Source: an uncultured Clostridia bacterium (GTDB lineage: Bacteria > Bacillota > Clostridia > TANB77 > CAG-508). From it: 15,553 bases of DNA. The position numbers were made by a program, and so were the translations under genes. Below the pieces are notes generated by a model that worked only from the letters and a program-made list of their open reading frames with translations, was not told where the DNA came from and did not search any database. Shown here piece by piece: positions 6,777 to 12,618 of the stretch; position 1 is the stretch's first letter; every line of letters begins with the position of its first letter. Location of the stretch: contig CAQRYF010000042.1 of assembly GCA_948875265.1 (NCBI GenBank), positions 1 to 15,553 of the forward strand, in the 5' to 3' direction.

Positions 6777-8174
6777 CTACATTATTTGGTTATATCCAAA
6801 ACTAATTGTATTTGGTTTTGGATTTTCGTATACTCCTGTTAAAGTATCTTCTGCATCATCATGGTCATTCTTTCCAGTTCTTACATATTGTTTTATATGC
6901 TTTGCAAATTCTGGCCATCTATCTTCCCAATTTAATGGAAAATATATATTATTCATTACTGCTGTTGAATTACTTAGTATCCTTGCTTGTTTGTTTTCAC
7001 TTTGATGGAACCAATGTACTTTTGTGTGAGTATTCTTTAACTCTTTTAGTTCTCTTTGAACATTTCTTGCAAATCCTCTACCACCATTATTACTTTCTAT
7101 GTTTGCATATCCTACATGGTCTTTTGTCATCATTTTTGCTACTGCTGGCTCTGTTATTTCCATTGCTTCTTGCGTATACATGATATCTAATATGTAATAA
7201 GAACTTCCATACATTTGATAATCAATAGAGCATAGGTAGTCATCTCCCTCATCTGCTGTATCTGTATAGTTCATAACATAATGTGCTGGTGGTAACTTGT
7301 CATACGTTTTAAACTTACTATACAATCTATTTTTAACGTCTATTGGCTCTTGTTGATAGTTTGCATATATAATGTCTTTATTCATATTTTTGGTTTTTAA
7401 CTCGTAATCTTCTTTACTTAAGACTTCTTCACAAAGCATTGAACCATCATTTTGTATAGCTTTGTAATTTATATGTCTAACATTATCGTAGTTATTTAAT
7501 ATATATCCTGCTAAGTCATTTTCTGCCCATCTAGTCATAATAATAATTAGCTTGAATCCATTTTCTGTTCTTGATAACATTGTATTATTAAACCAACTTA
7601 TTAACTTTTCTAATGTAACTTCATTGTATGCTTCTTTTTCATTCTTAATTAAGTCATCTATTATCATTAACGTACAACCAAATCCTGTTGCTGTTCCTGT
7701 TGGAGAGGTTGCCAAATAGTTTGCTTGTCCACTTCCTTCTAATGCCCATTTGCTGCTACTTGCTTCTCCATATTTTATTTTTGTGTTTGGAAATATATCA
7801 TTATATACTATTACTCCTTCTGTTCTTTCTGACGCTATTGTATCTCTTACAGACTTAGCAAATGTTCCTGATAATGTTTCATTATATGAACCAGTCATTA
7901 TCTTCTCTTTTGGATTTATTCCTAATACCCACTCAACGAGTTTTCCCGCTGTTCTTGACTTACCGTGTCTTGGTGGCATATTAATTACGCATATCTTTTC
8001 GTTACTCTCATAAAAATTTTGTAATTGATCACATACATCTTTTAGAAATTTTCTATCCTTTTTATAGAAATCTGAAGCAGTTAACTCACAATAAGAAAAA
8101 AAATCACGTCTAGCTAATTCTAAACGCGCTTGTTTTATTAATTCTTCTTTAATTTGATTATTTATCATTTTCAA
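6777..8174 (-). CDS. Terminase large subunit
   Basis: A 465-aa DNA packaging motor with both expected halves. The ATPase part has Walker A PPRHGKS (residues 67-73), Walker B LMIIDD (169-174) and the coupling motif IIIMTRW (210-216). The nuclease part has acidic residues in YTDTADEGDDYLCSIDY (around 303-319), NIESNNGG (around Glu360) and NDHDDAEDTL (Asp439/440), as expected for an RNase H-like fold. The start is either TTG at 8172-8174, with AAGG 7 nt upstream, or ATG at 8166-8168. It overlaps the TerS gene slightly. The stop lies 10 nt before the portal start. The protein is unbroken and contains no CGG codon. Confidence 0.95.
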   Translation of the reverse strand: MKMINNQIKEELIKQARLELARRDFFSYCELTASDFYKKDRKFLKDVCDQLQNFYESNEKICVINMPPRHGKSRTAGKLVEWVLGINPKEKIMTGSYNETLSGTFAKSVRDTIASERTEGVIVYNDIFPNTKIKYGEASSSKWALEGSGQANYLATSPTGTATGFGCTLMIIDDLIKNEKEAYNEVTLEKLISWFNNTMLSRTENGFKLIIIMTRWAENDLAGYILNNYDNVRHINYKAIQNDGSMLCEEVLSKEDYELKTKNMNKDIIYANYQQEPIDVKNRLYSKFKTYDKLPPAHYVMNYTDTADEGDDYLCSIDYQMYGSSYYILDIMYTQEAMEITEPAVAKMMTKDHVGYANIESNNGGRGFARNVQRELKELKNTHTKVHWFHQSENKQARILSNSTAVMNNIYFPLNWEDRWPEFAKHIKQYVRTGKNDHDDAEDTLTGVYENPKPNTISFGYNQIM

Positions 8175-8544
8175 TCAACTGCCTTAATTCTTCTGTAGAC
8201 AGTTCTGAAAATGGATTATTAACATTTCCGCTATGTTCTATTTGTTGTTTGTCTGACCAACCAAAATTATTTTTTAAGTTGAATATAATCCCTGTTGTAC
8301 TACTATCTGTTATTAGATGTCTTTCAAGATAATTTTCAACTTTTAGTTTTGCTTTTTTTATAGTGTCGGAAAATTCCTCATTTTTCATGTACTCTGATAA
8401 TGTATCTCTACATATATCTAGAGCTATGCATAGTCCTGTAACAGTATATGGTTGACACTTTTCTTCACATTCTTTAAAATACTTATCTATTTTTCGTTGC
8501 ATTATTTCTACTTCTGTATATGCTCTTGGTCTTCCTCTTGGCAT
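8158..8544 (-). CDS. Terminase small subunit
   Basis: The 128-aa protein begins with the typical basic MPRGRPRAYTEVEIM, then has a helix-turn-helix (about residues 33-56, CQPYTVTGLCIALDICRDTL), a helical multimerisation region and a C-terminal part with SSTTGIIFNLKNNFGWSDK, a pattern common in Firmicutes TerS proteins. TerS binds the packaging site on phage DNA and loads TerL. It directly precedes TerL with a 17-nt overlap. The first codons overlap the end of a small Cys-rich gene. The ribosome binding site is GAGGTGTAGG upstream of the ATG at 8542-8544. Confidence 0.85.
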   Translation of the reverse strand: MPRGRPRAYTEVEIMQRKIDKYFKECEEKCQPYTVTGLCIALDICRDTLSEYMKNEEFSDTIKKAKLKVENYLERHLITDSSTTGIIFNLKNNFGWSDKQQIEHSGNVNNPFSELSTEELRQLIENDK

Positions 8545-8645
8545 TTTCCTACACCTCTTTTCTTATATTTAAAACACTTATCATACTTTTTACACTCGCT
8601 GCACTTCCTTTTCATACACTCTGCATAATTAATCTTCTCTTTCAT
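8508..8645 (-). CDS. Small Cys-rich protein (45 aa)
   Basis: The frame from ATG 8643-8645 encodes MKEKINYAECMKRKCSECKK then YDKCFKYKKRGVGKC. Four cysteines spaced C-x4-C-x2-C-x5-C, with a fifth later, suggest a small zinc-binding protein. It overlaps the upstream small gene by 17 nt and the TerS start by 37 nt, a tight coupling usual for translated phage genes. Similar tiny Cys-rich proteins often precede terminase genes in Clostridia phages, but no function is known. Confidence 0.6.
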   Translation of the reverse strand: MKEKINYAECMKRKCSECKKYDKCFKYKKRGVGKCQEEDQEHIQK

Positions 8646-8775
8646 AATACTCACACTTTGTTCTTACTATATTTTCTATTGCTGATATTCTTATATTGCA
8701 TAAATCTGTTTTTCTGTTTTTACAGTTTTTACAATTTTCTTGTATGTATTTTTGAAATCTTTCTTCATTCGTCAT
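8629..8775 (-). CDS. Small Cys-rich protein (48 aa)
   Basis: The frame from ATG 8773-8775 (GAGGT site upstream) encodes MTNEERFQKYIQENCKNCKN, then RKTDLCNIRISA and a C-terminal KCEYYERED. The CxxC pair plus two more cysteines looks like a small zinc ribbon. It is the first gene of the late block after the non-coding region at 8776-9235, so it would be close to the late transcript start. Function unknown. Confidence 0.6.
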   Translation of the reverse strand: MTNEERFQKYIQENCKNCKNRKTDLCNIRISAIENIVRTKCEYYERED

Positions 8776-9235
8776 AAGATTACCTCTTTTCTTATAAACA
8801 CTATGCAATGATATAACGGCTTGTACAAAGAGCTACTTCATACCGTTTGGGTTTCTGGTATCATCACAGCCTATAACCTTTAGCTTACGAGCCGAACCTC
8901 TTGGAAATTTTGATACTTTTATTCTCTGTGATAGAATTAATATCTTAACCTTATGTTCCCATTGCTAATTTATATATATCACTGCATACTATCTATAATT
9001 TATATTAGAACTCGCTAGGAAAGTTCTGTATAATGCAACTACAATCTTGAAAGGTGGTGTGTTTTAAGCTTATTGTTTGACTTTTTATATTATCAGTTAC
9101 CTAGTATACTGGTAATAACACATAATAAAAGAGTAAATACAAAAGGGACTTGTACTCACTCTTTGCTCTCTACTCACATTTTTCTCAATTATATATATAA
9201 CAAATTATATATATATCATTCAATAACATTTCATA
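8776..9235. other. 460-bp non-coding region, possibly structured RNA and late control region
   Basis: No reading frame with a ribosome binding site exists here on either strand. The 8800-8935 part is less AT-rich than its surroundings and rich in pairing segments. GTATCA (8858-8863) can pair with TGATAC (8911-8916), and TCACAG (8864-8869) with CTGTGA (8926-8931); these cross, which would be a pseudoknot. Also AGAACT (9007-9012) pairs with AGTTCT (9022-9027), TTACC (9097-9101) with GGTAA (9111-9115) around a palindromic AGTATACT, and AACGG (8817-8821) with CCGTT (8853-8857). TACTCAC is repeated 18 bp apart (9153, 9171). The region lies between the sigma-like regulator and the late operon. It may hold the late promoter, a packaging site or a non-coding RNA. 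I could not assign an Rfam family by eye. Confidence 0.45.
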
Positions 9236-9641
9236 TCATATTTCCAATTCATCAAATTTATTTAGTGCCGTTCCATGTTTTCTGCATATATCTACATAGC
9301 TATAATTCATATCGCTTGCTACTTTTACTAAGCTTTTTCCCTGTATGTACACAGCAAACAATATATTTCTATATGGCTGTTCTATATTCTTTATTTGCTC
9401 TACTATGTTTTTTTGATTATTTTTTTCTTCTAGAATACTATTCATTAATTCTTTAAAACAATCTTCTAACTTAACTAATTTCTCCGCTTCTTTGTCATAT
9501 ATGCTAGTGTTTCCGTTTTGGCATATCTGTTAAAATTGAATTTAATTGATTAATTGTTTCCTTTTGTGCTTCTATATATTCTGTTTGATTTTTTATCCAT
9601 ATTTGATTGTATTTATAATTCTTTAAATCTTCTCTTGTCAT
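9236..9641 (-). CDS. Sigma-like late transcription regulator (DUF1492/ArpU type), +1 shift at CGG-A
   Basis: The first frame starts at ATG 9639-9641 (AGGAGG 5 nt upstream) and encodes MTREDLKNYKYNQIWIKNQT down to ILTDMPK, then CGG AAA CAC TAG. Skipping C at 9515 opens GGA AAC ACT AGC and 92 codons ending in a helix-turn-helix (VKVASDMNYSYVDICRKHGT). The 134-aa product has the layout of phage DUF1492/ArpU regulators: coiled N-terminal helices, a short Pro/Gly/Ser loop, then a sigma region-4-like helix-turn-helix. The shift falls in that loop. The second half alone would start at an internal ATG without a ribosome binding site. Its place before the late operon suggests it switches on packaging and structural genes. 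Confidence 0.85.
9512..9515 (-). other. CGG-A recoding site in the late-regulator gene
   Basis: Zero frame CCA AAA CGG AAA CAC TAG. Productive frame AAA (C) GGA AAC ACT. If efficiency of the shift varies with the cell's tRNA state, it would directly set the amount of the late regulator. Confidence 0.85.
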
Positions 9642-9650
9642 AAGTACCTC

Positions 9651-10043
9651 CTATTCTTTTACTAAAATCACTTCGCCTTTATTCTTTTTAGCTCTTTTAT
9701 AATAAATTGGTGTTTCTTGCTCTTGATTTAACTTTCTTAATTTGTTTATAGCTGTATTGAATGCTGTTTCTGTATTTTGTGGTGTATTGTATAAATCTTT
9801 TAAAATCTCTAATTCTCGATATTCATATTTATAATTGTGTCTTTCCGCTAAACATTCAAAAATCTTGTCTGTATATTCTCGTTTTTCTTTTGCTGACATA
9901 TTTTTATAGTTGTTTAACAACTCATGTTCTATATCGCTTCTTATTTTATCCTGTTCTCCAACATTTTCATAAGCTATTCTATATCGTTTGTTTGCATCTA
10001 TAAGTATTTTATTTAATTCTTCTAATAATTCTAACGACCTCAT
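9651..10043 (-). CDS. Hypothetical helical phage protein (130 aa)
   Basis: The protein starts MRSLELLEELNKILIDANKR and is predicted to be nearly all helix, with many Lys, Glu and Asn (YKNMSAKEKREYTDKIFE). The C-terminus is basic (YYKRAKKNKGEVILVKE). I do not recognise the family. The ATG at 10041-10043 has AGGAGG 6 nt upstream, and that site overlaps the stop of the preceding gene. The stop is followed at once by the AGGAGG of the sigma-like gene. Several CGA codons are read normally here, for example AAA CGA GAA and TAT CGA GAA. Confidence 0.6.
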   Translation of the reverse strand: MRSLELLEELNKILIDANKRYRIAYENVGEQDKIRSDIEHELLNNYKNMSAKEKREYTDKIFECLAERHNYKYEYRELEILKDLYNTPQNTETAFNTAINKLRKLNQEQETPIYYKRAKKNKGEVILVKE

Positions 10044-10052
10044 TAGTACCTC

Positions 10053-10251
10053 CTAGTCTTTTATTTTTAATTTTACATTTCTAAAATAAACTTCACTATC
10101 TTTTATTGCTAAGAACTGTTCTTTTGCTGACATATTTTCTTTTGTTAATTCTAATCTTTCTTTACTTGTTATATTTAGCTTTTTCGGATATTCTCCGTGT
10201 TATTTGCACTATATTATTTATTTTTCTTTCTAGTTTTTGTTCTATTGTCAT
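10053..10251 (-). CDS. Small phage protein (65 aa) joined by +1 shift at CGG-A
   Basis: The frame from ATG 10249-10251 encodes MTIEQKLERKINNIVQIT and then meets CGG AGA ATA, ending ten codons later. Skipping C at 10197 gives GEYPKKLNITSKERLELTKE and continues to KLKIKD with a TAG at 10053-10055. That TAG overlaps the AGGAGG of the next gene, as expected for a natural gene end, while the unshifted stop would leave an unused 110-nt gap. The joined protein is a compact alpha/beta phage protein of unknown function. The ribosome binding site is weak. Confidence 0.78.
10194..10197 (-). other. CGG-A recoding site in the 65-aa gene at 10.1 kb
   Basis: Zero frame ATA ACA CGG AGA ATA. Productive frame ACA (C) GGA GAA TAT, restoring ITGEYPKKL and placing the stop next to the following ribosome binding site. 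Confidence 0.8.
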
Positions 10252-10274
10252 TTGTATCACTCGCTTTCTAACAT

Positions 10275-10496
10275 CTAAAATTCTTTTTCTACTAATCCTG
10301 CTTGGATTAAGTTGTATAAAAATAATAAATCATTTAAATTTCTTCCTTCTATATGAATAGTCCTATCGTATATGTCTATATAAAATGTATCACTATAAAA
10401 TATGTATTGACCTGGTTCATCACAATGTGTTGCATATCTTAAATCAAATTTATACATTAACCATTTTAAATCTACATTATCTTTTATCTTTAACAT
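10275..10496 (-). CDS. Hypothetical phage protein (73 aa)
   Basis: The protein MLKIKDNVDLKWLMYKFDLR, then YIFYSDTFYIDIYDRTIHIE and NDLLFLYNLIQAGLVEKEF, has a beta-rich centre and a C-terminal helix. It looks like the small alpha/beta proteins found in early regions of Firmicutes phages. GAGG lies 8 nt before the ATG, just at the end of the preceding gene. Function unknown; no catalytic motif visible. Confidence 0.6.
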   Translation of the reverse strand: MLKIKDNVDLKWLMYKFDLRYATHCDEPGQYIFYSDTFYIDIYDRTIHIEGRNLNDLLFLYNLIQAGLVEKEF

Positions 10497-10500
10497 CTTC

Positions 10501-10708
10501 TCACTTCCTCTTTAAATATTTATATATTACTTGCTCTACTTCGCCTCATTTTTCTTCTATAATTTGTTTGGTAGCATTTATTGCTACAAGTTTTGCTTTT
10601 TCTTCTTTTTGCTAAATCTTTTCCGCATACTATACATTTTCCATAACTATATATTCCACTATACTCATTTAGATTTTCTGATGTTAATTTACTTATGTCA
10701 AATATCAT
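10501..10708 (-). CDS. Small zinc-finger protein with an apparent +1 frame break
   Basis: The frame from ATG 10706-10708 encodes MIFDISKLTSENLNEYSGIY then CIVCGKDLAKRRKSKTCSNKC, a C2C2 zinc ribbon with four cysteines. After NYRRK the zero frame continues ATG AGG CGA AGT and ends as MRRSRASNI at 10520. One base later in phase, GGC GAA GTA opens GEVEQVIYKYLKRK with a TGA at 10501-10503, right beside the next gene's ribosome binding site and similar in style to the end of the gene at 11.05 kb. So the protein may be joined by skipping one base (A10546 or C10543). There is no CGG here, so this does not follow the rule of the other seven. The shorter form may also be the true end. Confidence 0.55.
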
Positions 10709-10709
10709 A

Positions 10710-11051
10710 TTAATGCCTCATGCTTACTACTATTGCTTCATAATGTACTACATTTTCTTCTACATATTTTTGTATTGCTTTATCATATTCTTCATCAGAT
10801 AAATCTTTGTATTCATCTTCATCACATAATCTGTCTCTCCAAATTTCTTCTACTTCATCTACATCATCGTAATATGTATTATCTCCTTGCTCATCTATAT
10901 AGATTGTAGCTGTGTAACAATAGTAATTTTCAAATACTGTTCCTGCGTAATCTGGCATAAAGTCATCATTGTATGCAAAAAATACAAGTGGTAAATTTGG
11001 GTTTTGTTTTATTAATTTTATCAAATCTTTTTTATTATTTTTGTTAATCAT
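10710..11051 (-). CDS. Hypothetical acidic phage protein (113 aa)
   Basis: The protein starts MINKNNKKDLIKLIKQNPNL and is strongly acidic in its second half (YYDDVDEVEEIWRDRLCDED). It contains an FFAYNDDFMPDY stretch and ends HYEAIVVSMRH. Its pattern fits small phage early proteins of unknown function, possibly DNA mimics because of the negative charge, but that is only a guess. The ATG overlaps the preceding stop (ATGA), counting the shifted end of that gene. The stop is one base before the next ATG. Confidence 0.6.
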   Translation of the reverse strand: MINKNNKKDLIKLIKQNPNLPLVFFAYNDDFMPDYAGTVFENYYCYTATIYIDEQGDNTYYDDVDEVEEIWRDRLCDEDEYKDLSDEEYDKAIQKYVEENVVHYEAIVVSMRH

Positions 11052-11261
11052 TTTTTCTTTTCTCCTCTCAAATACTTGTAAATTATCTTTTCTACATAAG
11101 CTAAGCTTTCATAATTTGTTATAAATCTTCCGACTGTGTCTATGTCTTACACTTGATCTTATGTTTCTTATTTGCATGTTATATTCTCGTCTATATTGCT
11201 TTGCTAATTGATTTTTTGTTAAGCCTTGTTTCCATTTTTGTATTATTTCTTTATCTTGCAT
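11048..11261 (-). CDS. Small helix-turn-helix-like protein (70 aa) joined by +1 shift at CGG-A
   Basis: The frame from ATG 11259-11261 (GAGGTG upstream) encodes MQDKEIIQKWKQGLTKNQLA and NIRSSVRHRHS, then CGG AAG ATT TAT AAC AAA TTA TGA. Skipping C at 11132 gives GRFITNYESLAYVEKIIYKY and LRGEKKK, with a TGA that overlaps the next ATG (ATGA). That overlap is typical of neighbours here and supports the shifted end. The N-terminal part with WKQGLTKNQLAKQYRR looks like a helix-turn-helix of a small DNA-binding protein. Total 70 aa. Function unknown. Confidence 0.82.
11129..11132 (-). other. CGG-A recoding site in the 70-aa gene at 11.1 kb
   Basis: Zero frame CAC AGT CGG AAG ATT. Productive frame AGT (C) GGA AGA TTT. 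The shifted frame ends in an ATGA overlap with the next gene. Confidence 0.83.
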
Positions 11262-11285
11262 ATCTACACCTCTTTAGTCTAGTTT

Positions 11286-11314
11286 TTGCAATTTTATGTA
11301 AAATATGTTATAAT
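11286..11314 (+). promoter_or_regulatory. Sigma-70-type promoter for the plus-strand small gene
   Basis: TTGCAA (11286-11291) and TATAAT (11309-11314) are separated by exactly 17 bp, and a TG one base before the -10 makes it an extended -10. This is the best promoter in the window and points rightward, against all other genes. It lies 36 bp upstream of the start of the small plus-strand gene. Confidence 0.8.
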
Positions 11315-11349
11315 TTAATTGTTATTATTAACTTCATGGAGGTATTTTT

Positions 11350-11475
11350 ATGTGGATTGTAATCTTCTTAGTTATTCTTGGAATTATTTGGCTTAGAGAT
11401 GGCGAATATGGAACACGGAATGCTTTATTAGCAGGAATTTTTACAATGCTGTGTTTGATATACACCAAAATGTAA
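11350..11475 (+). CDS. Plus-strand small membrane protein (41 aa), own promoter and terminator
   Basis: The frame MWIVIFLVILGIIWLRDGEY, then GTRNALLAGIFTMLCLIYTKM, has GGAGG (11338-11342) 7 nt before its ATG. Two hydrophobic segments (residues 2-15 and about 25-38) flank a charged turn, so it is a small two-helix membrane protein. It is the only plus-strand gene seen and has its own promoter and terminator, so it can be expressed when the phage operons are silent, as for superinfection-exclusion, lysogenic conversion or toxin genes. Codon 23 is CGG followed by A. Here the straight frame gives the longer protein, while a +1 shift would stop at 26 aa (GTGMLY). No family recognised. Confidence 0.7.
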   Translation: MWIVIFLVILGIIWLRDGEYGTRNALLAGIFTMLCLIYTKM

Positions 11476-11500
11476 ATCTTTAAGCAAATACAATTCATTT

Positions 11501-11533
11501 CCCCGCTAAACTTTAGTGGGGTATTTTTATTTT
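11501..11533 (+). terminator. Rho-independent terminator of the plus-strand gene
   Basis: CCCCGCTAA pairs with TTAGTGGGG (one G-T pair, 3-nt loop) in 11501-11521, followed by TATTTTTATTTT. It is 25 nt after the stop codon at 11475 and works only for plus-strand transcription, because the minus side has no U-run. Its T-rich end overlaps the stop of the minus-strand gene 11527-11823, so the two units converge here. Confidence 0.85.
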
Positions 11534-11823
11534 CCCTCTAGTAATTCTTTTTCAAAATCTTTAAAGCCTTCTATTTGACATTTTAGTATAAATGCTTTTG
11601 TGCTATTTTCTTCTAATGCTTCTTTATATTCTTTTTGCATTTCTTTTATCTTTTCTCTTATCACTTCTTTAGATATAGAATTTTCTATGTAGTTTAAGAC
11701 TGTTTCTATTGCTTGATACTTCATCATTTCTTTAGTTCTTGTCTCTATGTTTGGTGCTTTTATGTCATATGTTCTTTTCATTAATTCTAATGTTTCTATT
11801 GCGTTCATTAATTCTTTATTCAT
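11527..11823 (-). CDS. Hypothetical coiled-coil phage protein (98 aa)
   Basis: MNKELMNAIETLELMKRTYD leads into a helix-rich protein with VIREKIKEMQKEYKEALEEN, likely a coiled coil. Proteins of this size and style are common in early regions of Clostridia phages, without known function. Its start overlaps the end of the preceding gene by 8 nt, with GGGTGG as ribosome binding site. Its stop lies in the T-run of the convergent terminator. Confidence 0.6.
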   Translation of the reverse strand: MNKELMNAIETLELMKRTYDIKAPNIETRTKEMMKYQAIETVLNYIENSISKEVIREKIKEMQKEYKEALEENSTKAFILKCQIEGFKDFEKELLEGK

Positions 11824-12064
11824 CTAACCACCCAAGCTCCTTTACTTTTTCATTTATTGCTTGTAGTTCTTGCATCGTAAAATAATCTCTATTAACTGCT
11901 AATGTTTTTTCATTTTCTTCACAAACACTCACAGCCTTATCTACAGCAAATACAATATGTCTTGCTCTCTTCAACTTAAAGTATTTTCTATACTCACATA
12001 AGCAAGTTTCGTTTATTATATTTTCATACCCTAACTCTTCAAACATCTCATCTGCTTTACTCAT
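11816..12064 (-). CDS. Conserved small phage protein (82 aa)
   Basis: The protein MSKADEMFEELGYENIINET, with CEYRKYFKLKRARHIVFAVD and an ending MQELQAINEKVKELGWLDE, resembles a small family common in Clostridia phages and prophages whose members begin MSKADEMFEELGY. Predicted alpha/beta fold. The function is not known. GGAGG lies upstream inside the end of the previous gene, which it overlaps by 8 nt. Confidence 0.65.
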   Translation of the reverse strand: MSKADEMFEELGYENIINETCLCEYRKYFKLKRARHIVFAVDKAVSVCEENEKTLAVNRDYFTMQELQAINEKVKELGWLDE

Positions 12065-12275
12065 AGCTTTCCTCCTCTATTTTTTCTCTATGTATCTGCT
12101 CTTTTAAATCTAATATTTCTATTTGTTGTTCTGTTATTTTATTGTCTTTTTCTTTTAACTTTATTGTTACTTTGCTAAATGTTGCTATAAACATTATTAA
12201 ACTTATTGCTATTAATATTGTTACTGCTATTAATGTTTTATATAGTTTGTTATATTCTTTTTTCCAATCTATCAT
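12057..12275 (-). CDS. Small membrane-anchored coiled-coil protein (72 aa)
   Basis: MIDWKKEYNKLYK is followed by a hydrophobic helix (about residues 14-34, TLIAVTILIAISLIMFIATF) and then a heptad-like charged helix (KLKEKDNKITEQQIEILDLK). So it is a single-span membrane protein with a cytoplasmic or external coiled coil. AGGAGG lies upstream of the ATG and overlaps the region just after the DUF1064 gene stop. In phages such proteins may act as spanin-like, exclusion or anchoring factors. No specific role can be claimed. Confidence 0.6.
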   Translation of the reverse strand: MIDWKKEYNKLYKTLIAVTILIAISLIMFIATFSKVTIKLKEKDNKITEQQIEILDLKEQIHREKIEEESYE

Positions 12276-12288
12276 TTTATATTTCCTC

Positions 12289-12618
12289 CTACTTTATTAT
12301 TCTTAATTCCAGTTCTGGATATCTCTTTTCAAATAGTTTATGTTTTATTTTAAATACATCAGTCTGTATGCCTTTTACATCTTCAACTATTGTTTTTCCG
12401 TTTTCTGTATATTTAAAATCTGCTATGTATTCTATCTTTCTAAATGTCTTACCATTCTTTTTAAAGCTTTCTTGTAGTAGGAAGTGTGGTTGTAATTCTA
12501 AGTTTTGTATTTCTCCTGCTCTTTCTAATAGCTTTAATTCTTTATATCTCTTACTTTCTGCTATACTGTCAAACACATACATATCTACTTGTACTTTTTT
12601 ATTTCTGTATTTGTTCAT
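12289..12618 (-). CDS. DUF1064 family nuclease-like protein
   Basis: The 109-aa protein has the DUF1064 pattern: YRNKKVQVDMYVFDSIAESK at the start, a helix ending in ERAGEIQNLELQPHF, then IEYIADFKYTENGK and VEDVKGIQTDVFKIK. A glutamate in the first helix, an Asp in IADF and the EDVK motif are arranged like a PD-(D/E)XK nuclease core, so it may act as a structure-specific nuclease, perhaps a Holliday junction resolvase. It sits in the replication and recombination block, which fits. It overlaps the preceding small gene by 20 nt. CGGA occurs in the phase AAC GGA AAA and is read normally. Confidence 0.8.
   Translation of the reverse strand: MNKYRNKKVQVDMYVFDSIAESKRYKELKLLERAGEIQNLELQPHFLLQESFKKNGKTFRKIEYIADFKYTENGKTIVEDVKGIQTDVFKIKHKLFEKRYPELELRIIK

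Noticed and set aside
8800..8935. A tRNA gene or tRNA-like element (GGTTCGGCTC resembles a T-arm)
   Set aside because: No acceptor stem, D-arm or anticodon arm could be fitted around it on either strand.
9189..9216. AT-only palindrome (ATATATATAA ... TTATATATAT) as an origin or terminator
   Set aside because: Simple AT repeats pair by chance in such AT-rich DNA. There are no iterons or GC-rich stem to support either role.
9073..9456. Plus-strand open frame of 127 codons over the regulator and gap
   Set aside because: No ribosome binding site, a composition typical of the reverse complement of AT-rich coding DNA, and it overlaps a convincing minus-strand gene.
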